A DNA stretch of 64,000 nucleotides from Kingdonia uniflora (GCA_014058105.1 JACGCM010002659.1:310001-374000), one strand, 5' to 3'. Numbered from the stretch's first letter, positions 13,201 to 23,738 are shown. Notes: generated by a model not told the origin, from the letters alone. Numbers and translations: made by a program.

Positions 13201-13728
13201 CCTTCGGAAACAGAAGGCACATAATTTTTTTCGTCTCTCTTTATGATACCATATGTTATTCCCACATTTATCATGCTTATTTTAATCTGAAAAGAAATGG
13301 GAAGTGGGATGCTCAATATCATTTTATTAAGAAGTTTGCCAAGTAATTATTTGGTAACTTTCACTAAGTTCTATGCACGGAGATATGTTTATTCTTTGTT
13401 TTTTATGTTACTATCATAAAGCAAGCTGTGTATTTCAAAGATATAATACTTAAAATGCCACATCATCCTAATTCTAAACGTACTTTACTGATTATCATAC
13501 CAATGGTTTATTAGGCGAAAATTGCTTCTTTCTTTGGACCAGGGATAACAGCAGAAATCGGTAAGTTTTAATTGATTTGATCTGCAAAAGTTTGTTTTGC
13601 TATTGTACAGTGAAAACGTTCTACTCATGGATCTAATATCTTACAGCACAACTAACGTATGTGTGGTTGCAGGGATGGGTGAGAGCAATAAATATGAAGT
13701 CCGTCTAATCTCCGAAACTACATTGTAA
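4270..13728 (+). CDS. Unidentified conserved-looking plant gene, 3' six exons (5' end not found)
   Basis: Six exons join in one continuous frame: 4270-4356, 10844-10927, 12770-12823, 12951-13031, 13515-13560 and 13673-13728, ending in TAA. All introns are GT..AG and total coding length is 408 nt (135 aa). Readable segments include VPCITYADAERLREKC, RFRYGDEQHLEEALKRIF, GGGISRRSAPILEM, VMVFKAKDLQLSDFEKRQ and IASFFGPGITAEIG. The charged, compact exons with phase-0 junctions look like a small soluble domain; I see no membrane segment. I do not recognise the family and propose no function. The first intron shown is 6.5 kb and full of transposon sequence. The start codon was not found in the window. 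The tail-to-tail neighbour is the CDCA7-like gene. Confidence 0.7.
4860..6922 (-). mobile_element. Short-LTR non-autonomous retrotransposon (TRIM/LARD-like)
   Basis: Two direct 161-bp LTRs at 4865-5025 and 6757-6917 (TGTTGGAGTGTATG...TTATTTCTACA on the minus strand) differ at only a few positions. A primer binding site TGGTATCAGAGC directly abuts the right LTR (6745-6756), and a purine tract (GTGAGGGGGAG) directly precedes the left LTR on the minus strand. Flanks GGAAG (4860-4864) and GGACG (6918-6922) are a 5-bp target duplication with one mismatch. The 1.7-kb interior has no gag or pol homology that I can see; it is rich in degenerate CACTCGAGGA units (5360-5720). The element sits inside the large intron of the unidentified gene. 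Confidence 0.88.
5300..5760. repeat. Degenerate CACTCGAGGA-type repeats inside the short LTR element
   Basis: The decamer ACTCGAGGAA or close variants recur about every 20-40 bp (for example near 5371, 5432, 5465, 5508, 5660 and 5705), each carrying the XhoI-type palindrome CTCGAG or a one-base variant. No reading frame is maintained across them. They may be decayed tandem repeats of the untranslated interior. Confidence 0.5.
6923..8040. other. Intronic DNA of unknown origin
   Basis: The sequence flanking the short LTR element (4740-4864 and 6923-7030) reads as one older unit interrupted by that element. I find no exon or clear repeat here. A run of low-complexity A near 7838 and a CACACA stretch near 7815 are the only simple-sequence features. 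Confidence 0.35.
8050..8880 (-). repeat. Probable decayed LTR with TATTCGAATA palindromes
   Basis: The block has LTR-like composition: a telo-box-like AAACCCTAG near 8613, a stretch typical of untranslated leaders at 8390-8620, and at 8700-8870 at least four exact copies of the decamer palindrome TATTCGAATA (8719-8728, 8749-8758, 8782-8791, 8859-8868) with further degenerate copies. I could not fix TG..CA ends, a primer binding site or a target duplication, so the boundaries and the LTR assignment are tentative. Confidence 0.4.
9419..9890 (-). pseudogene. LINE (L1-type) ORF2 C-terminal fragment
   Basis: Minus-strand frames at 9698-9444 and just upstream read like the region after reverse transcriptase in plant L1 ORF2: ISFWHDIW-like sequence, then YPSLYNAYDLKHGRR, SWNFNFWRNLFDREMEDL and FTEKSMCDHVVQGS. 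The stretch 9890-9700 on the same strand continues the homology in other frames. Frameshifts and stops show it is dead. It lies in the large intron of the unidentified gene. The assignment is by motif recall, not alignment. Confidence 0.6.
11040..12480 (-). pseudogene. LINE fragment: zf-RVT and RNase H-like tail
   Basis: On the minus strand 12396-12157 has the zf-RVT pattern of plant LINEs (HVLQSYLCTFGKNSNESIEH, with one Cys of the expected CxxC replaced). Further down, about 11590-11360, there is an RNase H-like stretch (VLNTDRFLTK, then a stop, then FRVKDVGFILGFARKK) resembling the RVT_3 core where NTDG is usual. The segment then runs to a LINE-like 3' end near 11040 with a poly(A)-type tract on the minus strand. 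It lies in the intron between exons 10844-10927 and 12770-12823. Several stops show decay. Confidence 0.6.
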
Positions 13729-14282
13729 TTAAGTGTACCATATATTATTTTTGCTTGGCTATCCTGTGTCATTTTCAATCCCCTATAAACAATCGTTATT
13801 GTTCAAATTTAGTTCGACAGGTATTACTGTAATCGTTCTATAGAAAGTGAAAAGAGTAAATTAAAATCCACTCATTGTATTATGTGTAAAGGAATTATCT
13901 TTAATGGTATAATCATGTTTGTTAATGTCTTTTTTTCCTTTCTTAAGAGTCATTATTTATACCCTTTTTGTCGCAAGCCCCTGGCTCATCATGTTCAAAA
14001 CCATGGAATATCTGTACAAAGGAAGCAATAAAAATCGGTCAAGAGTAGAATCGATTTGGCTCTAATGTCTGATAAAAAAAGTTTTCTTCGAAAATCCAGG
14101 AAATTATTTAAACCCACCGTTGTCTTTCCTTGATTTGCATTTTCACCCTAAAATTAACTTTCTTACAAAAATCATGGCAGTTTTTTTCTTTTCGCACACA
14201 ACGAAGTAGTCAGTGAATAACGCCTAGGTTGTTGAATGAATCCCCCCGTAGCAGATAGAGTCAGTAGACTAAGATGGAAGAG

Positions 14283-14378
14283 ATCCCGTAGACATTCTAC
14301 ACCTGCTAGCACTCTTAACAAATTTCAGCAATCCCGTAGACATTCTACACCTGCTAACACTCTTAACAAATTTCAGCA
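14283..14378. repeat. 48-bp tandem duplication (two copies)
   Basis: Units 14283-14330 and 14331-14378 are identical except one G/A difference (CTGCTAGCACTC versus CTGCTAACACTC). The high identity indicates a recent local duplication downstream of the unidentified gene. Confidence 0.95.
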
Positions 14379-15263
14379 ATAGCCTTCGTAGCGGCTAAGA
14401 TACAGTCATATTTGAGTGGCAATACAGTAATCATTGCAATATCAACCCGAGTAAAAATGCTTGTTGGAAAATCAACTAGGTTCAGTCTGTACTAAGATCG
14501 ATGTAAGAAATACAATGGAAGTCCAATATCGAGTTTTGTAATTTTGGGTCAGAAGAAACCAATATAAGCAAAAGGAATTCTACGATGGCAAAAATCAAAA
14601 AACTGTTTATACTCATAATATTTCACCATTAAATGTATACACAAAAAAAAGTACACCCTTCAAACAAACAAAAAAATCTGACGTAGCATGGCGATCGACG
14701 TATATCTAAATGCATGTCACCAAAATACTTAAGGGGGCACTTTAATACAGGCCCAAGGAGTCTTCCAGTTCAAAAACAAATGAGTGAGCCATAGATCACA
14801 TGCACATAATATCAGGACAAGTTTCGACACGTTTCTTTATCATCGTCAACACACTTCTGCATTACAACCAGTAACAAGATTGATGTCACTTTTAAAATTT
14901 CAAATCAAGACAGTTGCCAATTTGGCAAAAATATCCAAGTTATAACCTAATATCTAAGCAACCTAAATCAAACCATGTTGCAGGAGAGGCATTTTGCATT
15001 TATTCCATGACAGCATAAATTGCAGTATTTAGGAAACAAAATAATTATACAGCTTAGGTCATTAGAGAAAATTTATCATTGAGCTAGTAATGAAGTACAT
15101 TTTATAAAGCAATAATGAATTTGCAGCCAGAGAATAAAGGTTGTTTGATCTTTTGCTAAGAAAGAAACACAAAAGTTATCCAGAAACTTATATATGTATC
15201 AATTTCTTAGTAAGAAGAGAAAAGGTATATATTGCAATCTACTATTATTATTATATAAACAAT

Positions 15264-15281
15264 CCCCCCCCCCCCCCCCCC
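15264..15281. repeat. 18-base C homopolymer
   Basis: A run of 18 C (G on the other strand) follows an ATT-rich microsatellite-like stretch. The length should be treated with caution because homopolymers are error-prone in sequencing. It could form G-rich secondary structure on the minus strand. Confidence 0.95.
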
Positions 15282-16056
15282 TTAGGGGTATATTTAGTGG
15301 AGACATTTTGGGCCGTCCAAAACTTTCTCTCACTAGATCTGGCTTGAAACGCGTATTTTGGGGCAGATCTGTGGAGGAAATCCATGTGTACACCCTAGGT
15401 TCGACGCTTTCTGGCAGAGACACATCAATTTAAAAAACGTGGTCCGTATCATAGGCACGGGTTTGCGCTAGTATGCTATGCTATATGACAGCACTTGGAG
15501 TAGAACTGAATGACTACATGTTTTCATATGAATAATATCATTGCCAGGGCAATAAATTAAAATGTTTGAAAACGATGTGCATGAAATGATAAGACGGGCA
15601 GAGGGTGCAAGGAAGGTGTGGTACATCTAATTAGCAGCTATATGTTCCTCACACGTGTTCCTTACCCTACATACCATGTCGCTCTCCAATTGCCATTTAG
15701 ATTATATTTATAATCTTCGATAATTAATGTGATTTTTTAGTACAAATCGCTAGTTAACTTTCAATTATACAGTGAATATGGATCATCGAGATTTGTCCAT
15801 AGATTGCTGTTATGACCAGTTAACTTTTAATGTCTGGACTGTATGATGGTCTGTATAGCAAAAGCTAACTACACTATAAATATCTGAAGTTAACTCATAC
15901 GTAGAACATTGATTTGTTCTTGGTCCATTAATAGAAATCTGTGTTTACCAAGCAAAAGAATTCTTTATCCAATGAAAGATAACATCCTAGAAGTCAGTTC
16001 CTCGTAAGCCTTTTCGATTAGCAATTCCGTATGACTTACTAGAAGAGATAAATAAT

Positions 16057-17030
16057 GGGATAATTTGAGAAAACCCCCAGTGTTTCCACTTATATTAGCG
16101 TTAAGACCCCTGTTTCTCAAATATTCAGAAATAGTCCTAGTTTTGCAGTTTTGACCCAGTTTGACTGCAGTTGACCGAGCAAAAGACAAGTATACCTATG
16201 AAGAACACACGTGATTTTTCAATTAATTTAAAAAAAAAATACACGTGGCATTCGATTAACGGCTGAGATGAGAGAGATCTAAAGGTCCAAATTCACCAAA
16301 ATGAGCGGGAGAAGTGGGTATTTTTGGCGCCTATTACCCTCAGCCTCTCCCTTAAATACATCTCTCTGAAACTTTTTTTACTCTCTCACCAAATTAAGTG
16401 ACTATGCCTCCTAAAACGAAAGTGACTATGCCTCCTAACTCGAATATGACATTGCTAGAAAACCCCCAACAGAGATCGGGGAAAACACCTTGGCAAAGGT
16501 ATGTAACACCTTGTTTGCTTAATTTCTCCTTTCTCGTGTGCTATTGATTTGGGATTTTTTTGGGGAATTTAGGGTGTGTAAACAATAAGGGATACAATAG
16601 AAGCTAAAATTTAAAACCAATTAGTGACCAACAAACCAACCATCATTACACAAACCTTAGACCACTATTACAAAAACCTAAAACCTAAACCCTAGAAACT
16701 TAAACCCCATTACAAACAAACAAACCCCATTGCTCCATCATCTTCGTCTTCACCATCAGCACCATCTTCTTCTTCTTCCTCACCACCACCATCATCATCA
16801 CAACTGTCTTCTTCTTCCTCAGAGGAGTCTTCTTTTTCTGATTCTTATTCTTCTTCCTCCTTAGAGTCAAACTCAAACTCATACTCTGGACAATACTACT
16901 CTGCAAAATTTGGGTCATCCTAATAGGGGTCTTCTTCTATTTCTTCCTCATCAGAGTCACTCATCACTCATCTCTGAGTCTTCTTCCCACCCTATGTTAT
17001 CATACGACTCTTCATCATCAGTTGTGATGT
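16057..17030 (+). repeat. Left TIR of the Mutator-like element
   Basis: Reverse-complement match of 17555-18572 with scattered substitutions and small indels. Visible landmarks in both arms are the end GGATAATTTGAG, the CACGTG-like site near 16208, the GCGGGAGAAGTGGGTATTTT stretch, the repeated ACTATGCCTCCTAA segments near 16403 and 16430, and a GAA/CTT-rich tract. Confidence 0.88.
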
Positions 17031-17449
17031 AACGAGTACTCTTGGGGGAATCCATCTAAACAGTTGAGAAAGATGGAGAGACAACTGTAGAGAAAGTAAA
17101 TAGGGACTTTGTTTTTATAACCCCCAAATTGGGAGGGGTTAAGTCTAAAAGTAGTAGGCACATCTGTATTTGATACTCTCAAGAGAGGTAGTTGGCAAAG
17201 CTAGTGGGTTTTAAATAGGGTTCAATGCATTTTTAACTTAGTGGAATTATGGGAGAAGATCACATGATATTTGGGAGTAATGTAACCCCCAAAACTGTAA
17301 CAATTTTTCTTAGGGAATTTTCAGGAGTATTGTGACCCCCATGACTAAGTGCAATTGTGGGAGAAGATCACTTAATTAAATTTTATAGGATTTTCTTAAT
17401 TAGTTGTAACTGTTACAATTTTTTAAAACACGTACATGTGCAAGAATTG

Positions 17450-17880
17450 GTTTGATTTGAGGGATGTAGTTATCAACTATGGAGGTACGTGGGGTACAAG
17501 GCCTGCTAAGAGGTGGAAGCATAAAGATTATAAGGGAGGGAAGAGATTTACCTATGGGTTGAAGAGTCGTATGATAACATAGGGTGGGAAGAAGACTCAG
17601 AGATGAGTGACTCTTGATGAGGAAGAAATGGAAGAAGACCCCTATTATGATGACCCAGAATTTGAAGAGTAGTATTGTCCAGAGTATGAGTTTGACTCTG
17701 AGGAGGAAGAAGAATAAAAATCAGAAAAAGAAGACTCATCTGAGGAAGAAGAAGACAGTTTTGATGATGATGGTGGTAGTGAGGAAGAAGAAGAAGAAGA
17801 TGGTGAAGACGAAGATGATGGAGCAATGGGGTTTGTTTGTGTAATGCTGTTGATGGTTGGTTTGTTTGTGTAATGGGGTT
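17450..17880 (+). pseudogene. Acidic MULE-type N-terminal coding remnant (spans centre and right TIR)
   Basis: Starting about 17443 the plus strand reads FDLRDVVINYGGTWGTRP, resembling the PB1-like N-terminal start of plant mudrA proteins (I...HYGG.W). It continues through GWEEDSEMSDS to a stop, then DEEEMEEDPYYDDPEFEE, a stop, SEEEEE, a stop and a run of Asp/Glu up to about 17825. Three in-frame stops show decay. The mirrored copy in the left TIR is on the minus strand. Its similarity to transposase N-termini is by pattern only. Confidence 0.45.
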
Positions 17881-18572
17881 TCAGTTTCTAGGGTTTAGGT
17901 TTTAGGTTTGTGTCATGGTGGTCTAGGGTTTGTGTAATGATGGTTGGTTTGTTGGTCACTAATTGGTTTTAAATTTTAACTTCTATTGTATCCCTTATTG
18001 TTTACAAACCTTAAATTCCCTAAAAAAATCCCAAATCAACAGCACATGAGAACGGAGAAATTAAGCAAACAAAGTGTTACATACCTTTGCCAAGGTGTTT
18101 TCCCCGATCTCTGCTGAGGGTTTTCTAACAATGTCATATTCGAGCTAGGAGGCATAGTCACTTTCGCTTTAGGAGGCATAGTCACTTTCTTTTTAGGCAT
18201 AGTCACTTGATTTGGTGAGAGAGTGAAAAAAAAATCAGAGAGAAGGAGAGAGATGTATATAAGGGAGAGGTTGAGGGTAATGGGCGACAAAAATACCCAC
18301 TTCTCCCGCTCATTTTGGTGAATTTGGACCTTTAGATCTCTCTCATCTCAGCCGTTAATCGAATGCCACGTGTATTTTTTATTTATTTTTTAAATTGAAA
18401 AATCACGTGAAAATCACGTGTGTTCTTCATGGGTATACTTGTCTTTTGCTCGGTCAACTGCAGTCAAATGCAGTCAAAACTGCAAAACTATGACTATTTC
18501 TGAATATTTGAGAAACAGGGGGTCTTAACGCTAATATAAGTGAAAACACTGGGGGTTTCCTCAAATTATCCT

Positions 18573-19333
18573 ATAAATAATAAAAGTCTGAAAGTCTAGC
18601 TATAAGAATGTATAGGATCAAGGCATAAGATTTATGGGATCTTTTCAAGGAGTTTGTACATACGTCAGGGAACATAAAACTTGTACGCTCAAACGGGAGA
18701 GCTCAGTACTTGTGGTTATACTTCTCTTGGCCTGATTCTTATAAGAGATTGATCGGTATTGTAGTAATCAATTATTTTGCTTTTACTTTGCTAGGCCTTA
18801 TGTTGATTGGCATGTTTCATTGTAATTAATTTACTTTGCTCTAGTCTTTTTTCTTTTCTTTTTTGAGTTGGAAGCCGCTTGTGGGAATTGATCCCAGGAC
18901 CTCTTGATTTTCATTTTCCAAGCCACTAGTCCTACCAACTGAGCAAGTCCTCGTTGGTTTCTGCTCTAGTCTTCTTGAGACTAGGTGCCTTTTCAATATA
19001 AAATTTCACTTCGATGTAAAACGATATTTGATAAGCAAGTTACAGTATAAAGTTTAATACAATTCATAATCTGGTTATCCAGGTTCTTTTCAAAAGGAGG
19101 TATAGATCTATTAGAGCTTCTATTGTGTTGCACAGGCTGCTTTAGACTTTGTATTTGTTGTCATACTATTTAGGTTTGACTTAAGATTATTCTCAGAAGT
19201 GATCATTCTTGTAATCAGGAAAATATATTTCAGAGACAAGTTGGTGCCCTGAACCACAAAATAGTTTTCTTGAAGTAAACAATGGAGGTTATAGTACCTT
19301 CAAGCACATGAGATAGACATTGGAAAGATCGTC
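18573..19333. other. 3' flank of the CDCA7-like gene
   Basis: Apart from the SINE there is no feature I can support. The part nearest 19334 is likely the 3' UTR of the minus-strand gene. Confidence 0.45.
18849..18961 (-). mobile_element. tRNA-derived SINE
   Basis: A 113-bp insert is flanked by a perfect 12-bp target duplication TGCTCTAGTCTT (18837-18848 and 18962-18973). On the minus strand it starts like a tRNA gene: an A-box-like TTGCTCAGTTGGTAGGAC (TGCTCAGTTGG at 18935-18945) and a B-box-like GGGATCAATTCCC (18883-18895), followed by an A/G-rich tail (AAAAAAGAAAAGAAAA). These are the hallmarks of a SINE copied by LINE machinery. It is not a functional tRNA: the acceptor stem and anticodon arm do not fold properly. 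Confidence 0.88.
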
Positions 19334-22300
19334 CTAAGTTTCGTAGTTTACACTTGAGTCAAGTTTATTAGCAACCTCCTGTATCCTGAGCCTTTTCCTT
19401 CTGCATTCATAATGAGAAAGTATATAAGATATATTCATATAAGACCAAAAAATTCAAAATGCTAACAGAAACACATAAATCCCCCCACCCACCCGGCGAT
19501 AAATAAAGGTTATGCTCGTTCCACAGACTTAAATTAGTCATTGATAATTAATATAGGCTTTTCAGCATCCAAATCCACCGTTGAAGCATCTTGGGTTCTA
19601 TTTAGAATATGGGACCTTCTAAAATATTTATTGTAGCAAATTATTGGAGATGCTCCAAGGAAATAAATATTTAATACACTCAGATAGAGTTAAGGATGGG
19701 AAAAAGCAACAAGAATCAAATTCTGGAATCACGCGTGGATCATTACAGATGTTGGGCCAACGCTCTCACCTTAGAGAAGATATACAACTTTCAACTTCTT
19801 TTTTTTGTTCGGCAGTATAAGCTAGCCACTTATCTTCAGGTATACCAGAATCCCAAGTTCCAAACTCTGTGGAAAAAGAAAAACGTTTGAATGTACAAGT
19901 AACTGGCCATTAGCAATATTCCAATAGTGCAACTAAAGAATACCTTGAAGCAAAATATTTGGTTCATCTGAATAGCTTCCTAATCTCCAGAATTTATTAC
20001 CATTTTCATCCAAAAAAGTTGGGTCAGTTCTAACAGCATCTGATCTTTGTTTTCCTGCAGAAATTGTTCAAAGGGTGGTCAAATTATTAATAACTATTGA
20101 AGGGAAATACAGTTTGAAACTACAGCAACTCGAAAAGAGCATAACTCTTGTATAGCTTATGAATTATCAAAAGTATGCTGAAAATAGTAATCAACTAATG
20201 CCACTGATAAATTAGGGGATTAAGCAAGCGTATCCTACTCATCGCCAAACAAATCAAGAACATACTTTTAGGTACCACGTTCTCTGCTTCTAGTGCTTCA
20301 GCATGAGCTTCAGCTGCTTGAGTTTTTATACTTTCTACAAGATCATCATGCTCCGAAATAGAAAGTGGAGCTTCATTTTTCAAAATAGCTTTTGCTACTT
20401 CATTCTGCAACTTCTGCTTCATGTGTTTCTCCTGCACAAATTCAACTTTGAGAAGAAAAAACAACTAAAATCAACATCACTCTAATGCATGGCCTTTTTA
20501 TTGCGAAACATCAAATTTCGAGTAAAAAAATTCACAAATTTCAGCTGAAATTGCAGGGTGTCCAAAAATTTGAATATATGGAATTTCTACAACATTCACC
20601 GATAGTTAACTGGATTTCACCGATATTTATGGAATTATATGAAATCTCTCCCACAAGTGAAGATATTAAATTTTTGACAAGTGCAAAATTTACAATTTTA
20701 AGCCATTATTCTGGCCAAAAGATGTGTAATAATTTCATTTTGGAATTTAATAAAATCCAAAATTATGTCATATTTCTGTGAAATAAAATTTTTGCTCTGA
20801 TGCTGTAAAGCTGGAAGCTAAGTTGTTACCTTATCTTTTGCAGCGGTAACTTTTTCTTTTGCTTGCTTCTCTTGTGCAATTAATATTGATTTTTGTTGGT
20901 CTATCCAATCCCTCAGGTCCCTAAAATGAAAAATATTAAAATCATATGTAAGTTCCTGAAAATATGACAAACTAGAGAGAAGGAAATAATTTGATATCAG
21001 CTATTCTATCACATACTTGGTGCGAAGAGCTTCATCACATAACCAATTCAATATTTTGAGCTTTTTCGAAGGATCTAACGTTTCATATTCAATGCCGTCC
21101 CTCACAAAACATCCTGAAGGTATTTCCCTAAGGGCACACTGGGACTCCGAGATGCATCCTCCAAGTGCTTGCAACCATGAACTACCACTGCTTGTTGGAC
21201 TTAGGGCAGATCTATTAGCAAGAAAATACTACATAATCAGCTATGTTTCAAAATAAAGTTAAATAAGAACACTTATTTATTTTAATCAGATCAAATGGAG
21301 GTAAGATGTAATACTCTTCTCCTATGTCTTTTTGTATCAACGACAGCAACATGGTATGAAACTCAGTAGCTGAAGAATACTGTCTTCGATTACGACTGCA
21401 ACCACGGGTTAATTCTCGAAGAACTGATTCAGGGTGATCTTCCTTTAGATTAAGAACCTAACAAGTAACAAGTAACGTAAACATATTATTTTAGAGAATA
21501 CCCCTAAAGCACAAGTTAATAGAAATAGAGTATATAGGTATGGTGTTATGCAACTGTCAAATTGAATAGTAAATGGTAAACATGATTGGTTCACGGCAAA
21601 TAATAGATCAACTAGAACTAAGTAAGCTACATACATTCTTCTCAAAAATTAAACATGCTCTATACAGAAATATGAAGTTATGGAAAAAACTGCATGTGTA
21701 CTGTGCTATATTCCGATGGGTTATTTAAGGATGGTTTTGCTGTATTTAGAAGGTAGCATAATATGTATATGTTGTTAAAGAGTTACATTTACCTGTCCAA
21801 AAGCCTTGCAAAATTCAAGAAACTGTAGAGCAGGACCAACATCCTCGGCAGCCAAGTCAATACCAGCAACAGTTCTTATCTCAATTCCCTTAGGCAATGA
21901 GATAGCAACAGCTATCTTGCTTTCTTCACACGCATTGTCTTCTTCACTATTTTTCTGTTTTGATTCTTTCAGCCTGCGCTTTTTTATCTTTTTATCCCCG
22001 TCACTACTATTCTTCAGCTCTGATTCTTTCAGAATGTGCTTTTTCATCTTCTTATTCCCATCACTACTATTCTTCTGTTCTGATTCTTTCAGCCTGCGTT
22101 TTATAATCTTATTATCCCCATCGCTTCCTGATGATGGAGTCATTACCTCCAAATTTGAATTGTCGCTTTCATCTATAGGCAATTCATTTAGATCTAGCAG
22201 TAGCCCCTGTTCAAAGTAATTTTGAATTTAACATCAGGAATAACGTAATAATAAAAATCGTAAATGCTAGTAATTATGAATTCGTATAAACATCAACCAA

Positions 22301-23440
22301 GTAGAGCATCACAACTGTAATGGAGGTGATAAAGAAAAAGGTCTAGACTCTAAACTCAAAGCCGATAATCAGTAACAAGAAACTGGTAAATAGGCTAAAA
22401 AAATGTATTTGAGGTGTACGCAGTACACCAATAAGGCGTTCATCCCGCCTTTGCCAAACTGTGGGCTATCCATGAACCTCCTGCCTGTATTTCATTAATT
22501 TCTTCAGTTGGATGCTAATCCAATTACTGTCAATTACATGTACGCCTACATTTGGCAACCCAATGATCAAACTATCTTCTCCTTTTTAGACATATGCGAC
22601 CAAACATGGAAATATACTGAAAAGCGGATAAAATACCTTCCAAATATGCAAATATGTCTACCACTAGATATTTTTACATAGAGGAACATAAAGAAGATAT
22701 CAAACCTGGTTAGAGGTAGTGCTCTTTTTTGGTGAGCCATTGATATGCAGCATTTCCGAAACTGAAGAATACCCAGTTTTCTTGGCAGTGTGCACTAGAA
22801 TACCAGTGGGATTGTGCCCTCTCTTCTTCCTGTTTAAGTAGGAATCCAATTAGTATTCCTTTCACATTGTTTCCCACTGCATTAGTCATTAAGCAACTAA
22901 AGCGAAAATAAAGATACCCTTACATGCAAAAACTACAATTACAGATGCCTCTACATTTGGGGCAAATCCAATCATCCAATAACATCATCTCTTCCGCCTT
23001 CTCCCCATATCTATTTAACAGACACTTGTGACAAAACTTAATAGTACAACTCTTCTCATTCCCCTGGTTCTTACAAGCTGCCACAAAATCCCTAGTTTTC
23101 TGTCGACACTATCACACGAAAAAAAAATCCATCAATAATCATCAGTAACAGTATAGTTACATAAAAATCGAATCTTTTTTGGTTTTTAGCAATTTGGGTG
23201 TAATGGGTATGATTGAATTTTGATTTTTACCTGGTGACAAGTCTGCCCATTCTCGGAATCGTATATTCGGCCTCCAACGACGCGAACTCCCGGCGCTTTC
23301 GTGCGTTTTGGGGGTTGTGGAGGGGGTAATGGGGTCTTCTCCATTTTCTTCATCTTCTTCTTGTTCTTGTTCTTCTTCATCTGGGGTTTCTTGATTGGGG
23401 ATTCAATGGGTTTAGCAGGAGAGTTGTGGGTGTTGGCCAT
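19334..23440 (-). CDS. CDCA7-like zf-4CXXC_R1 / DDT-WHIM nuclear protein
   Basis: Eleven exons give a complete 595-aa frame: 23231-23440, 22924-23108, 22706-22829, 21793-22206, 21315-21457, 21017-21211, 20830-20920, 20266-20431, 19944-20054, 19770-19866 and 19334-19385 (stop TAG). The N-terminus is Lys/Pro-rich. Residues 68-131 form the zf-4CXXC_R1 finger shared with CDCA7 (C68HQC71, FCHKCLLNRYGE, WICPKCRGICNCSFC). Residues 178-183 are DLNELP, an EAR-type motif. About 207-267 are three imperfect 20-residue Lys-rich repeats. Residues ~285-330 resemble a DDT domain (ALQFLEFCKAFGQVL), followed by WHIM-like parts (LKILNWLCDEAL; FLDENGNKFWRLG). CDCA7 proteins help chromatin remodellers of the HELLS/DDM1 type in DNA methylation maintenance; whether this DDT-containing plant subclass does is inference. 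No defect is visible; it is probably functional. Confidence 0.92.
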
Positions 23441-23738
23441 TGTTGGAGAAATGGGGGAGCTTGAGCTTGAAGTTGGTTGGATTTAAGTGTTAAAGATCTC
23501 TCTAAGTTTCTAGTTTTGGGGATTTTGTGACATTTGGCGCTAAAGAAGAGACATTTGGTTAAGTAGAATTGAACATTCCCGCCCTAATTCCAAGATTTTC
23601 TTGGAGACTTCAATTTTCCCTTTTCCCCATTTTAACAGTATATAGGTGGTGAAGTCTGCTTACACTGTTTTTGAGATCGATGAATTTTTTTTAATTTATT
23701 TTGTTTTATTTTGCTCATTCTGAACACTTATTCTGAAA
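23441..23738. other. Promoter region of the CDCA7-like gene and junction with the transposon block
   Basis: Contains the E2F-like sites and then very AT-rich sequence. Positions 23704-23734 are similar in direct orientation to 38298-38328 (about 26 of 31 bases), just outside the inverted repeats that bound the following block. Confidence 0.5.
23533..23540 (+). promoter_or_regulatory. E2F-type site upstream of the CDCA7-like gene
   Basis: TTTGGCGC exactly fits the E2F consensus TTTSSCGC and lies 93-100 bp upstream of the ATG at 23440. A near match (ATTCCCGCC, about 23575-23583) lies further upstream. E2F control would suit an S-phase chromatin factor; vertebrate CDCA7 is a known cell-cycle gene. 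Function here is inferred from position and consensus only. Confidence 0.5.

Larger units (their letters stand above)
13729..16047. other. Intergenic DNA between convergent genes
   Basis: No exon is supported. The region holds the probable 3' UTR of the plus-strand gene, the 48-bp duplication (14283-14378) and an 18-base C homopolymer at 15264-15281. Sequence 15280-15440 is less AT-rich and looks repeat-derived, but I cannot assign it. Confidence 0.5.
16048..18581. mobile_element. Mutator-like element with ~1-kb terminal inverted repeats
   Basis: The element is 16057-18572, flanked by a perfect 9-bp target duplication ATAAATAAT (16048-16056 and 18573-18581), the length characteristic of Mutator insertions. 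The left end GGGATAATTTGAG and right end AGGATAATTTGAG (reverse strand) begin inverted repeats of about 1 kb: 16057 to about 17030 and, inverted, about 17555 to 18572. The ~500-bp centre (17050-17545) is unique. The arms carry a short ORF starting MPPK..., an intron-like donor (GGCAAAG|GTATGTAA near 16500), teloboxes, and an acidic low-complexity coding-like segment. No full transposase is present, so the element is non-autonomous. Confidence 0.9.

Noticed and set aside
15264..15281. Functional G-quadruplex signal
   Set aside because: A single homopolymer next to a microsatellite; its length may be a sequencing artefact.
17614..17844. Lys/Met-rich 76-aa ORF
   Set aside because: It is a frame shadow of the Asp/Glu-rich repeat in the Mutator-like TIR, with low-complexity composition.
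18849..18961. Functional tRNA gene on the minus strand
   Set aside because: The A and B boxes are present but the acceptor stem does not close, and a 12-bp duplication and A-rich tail identify a SINE.
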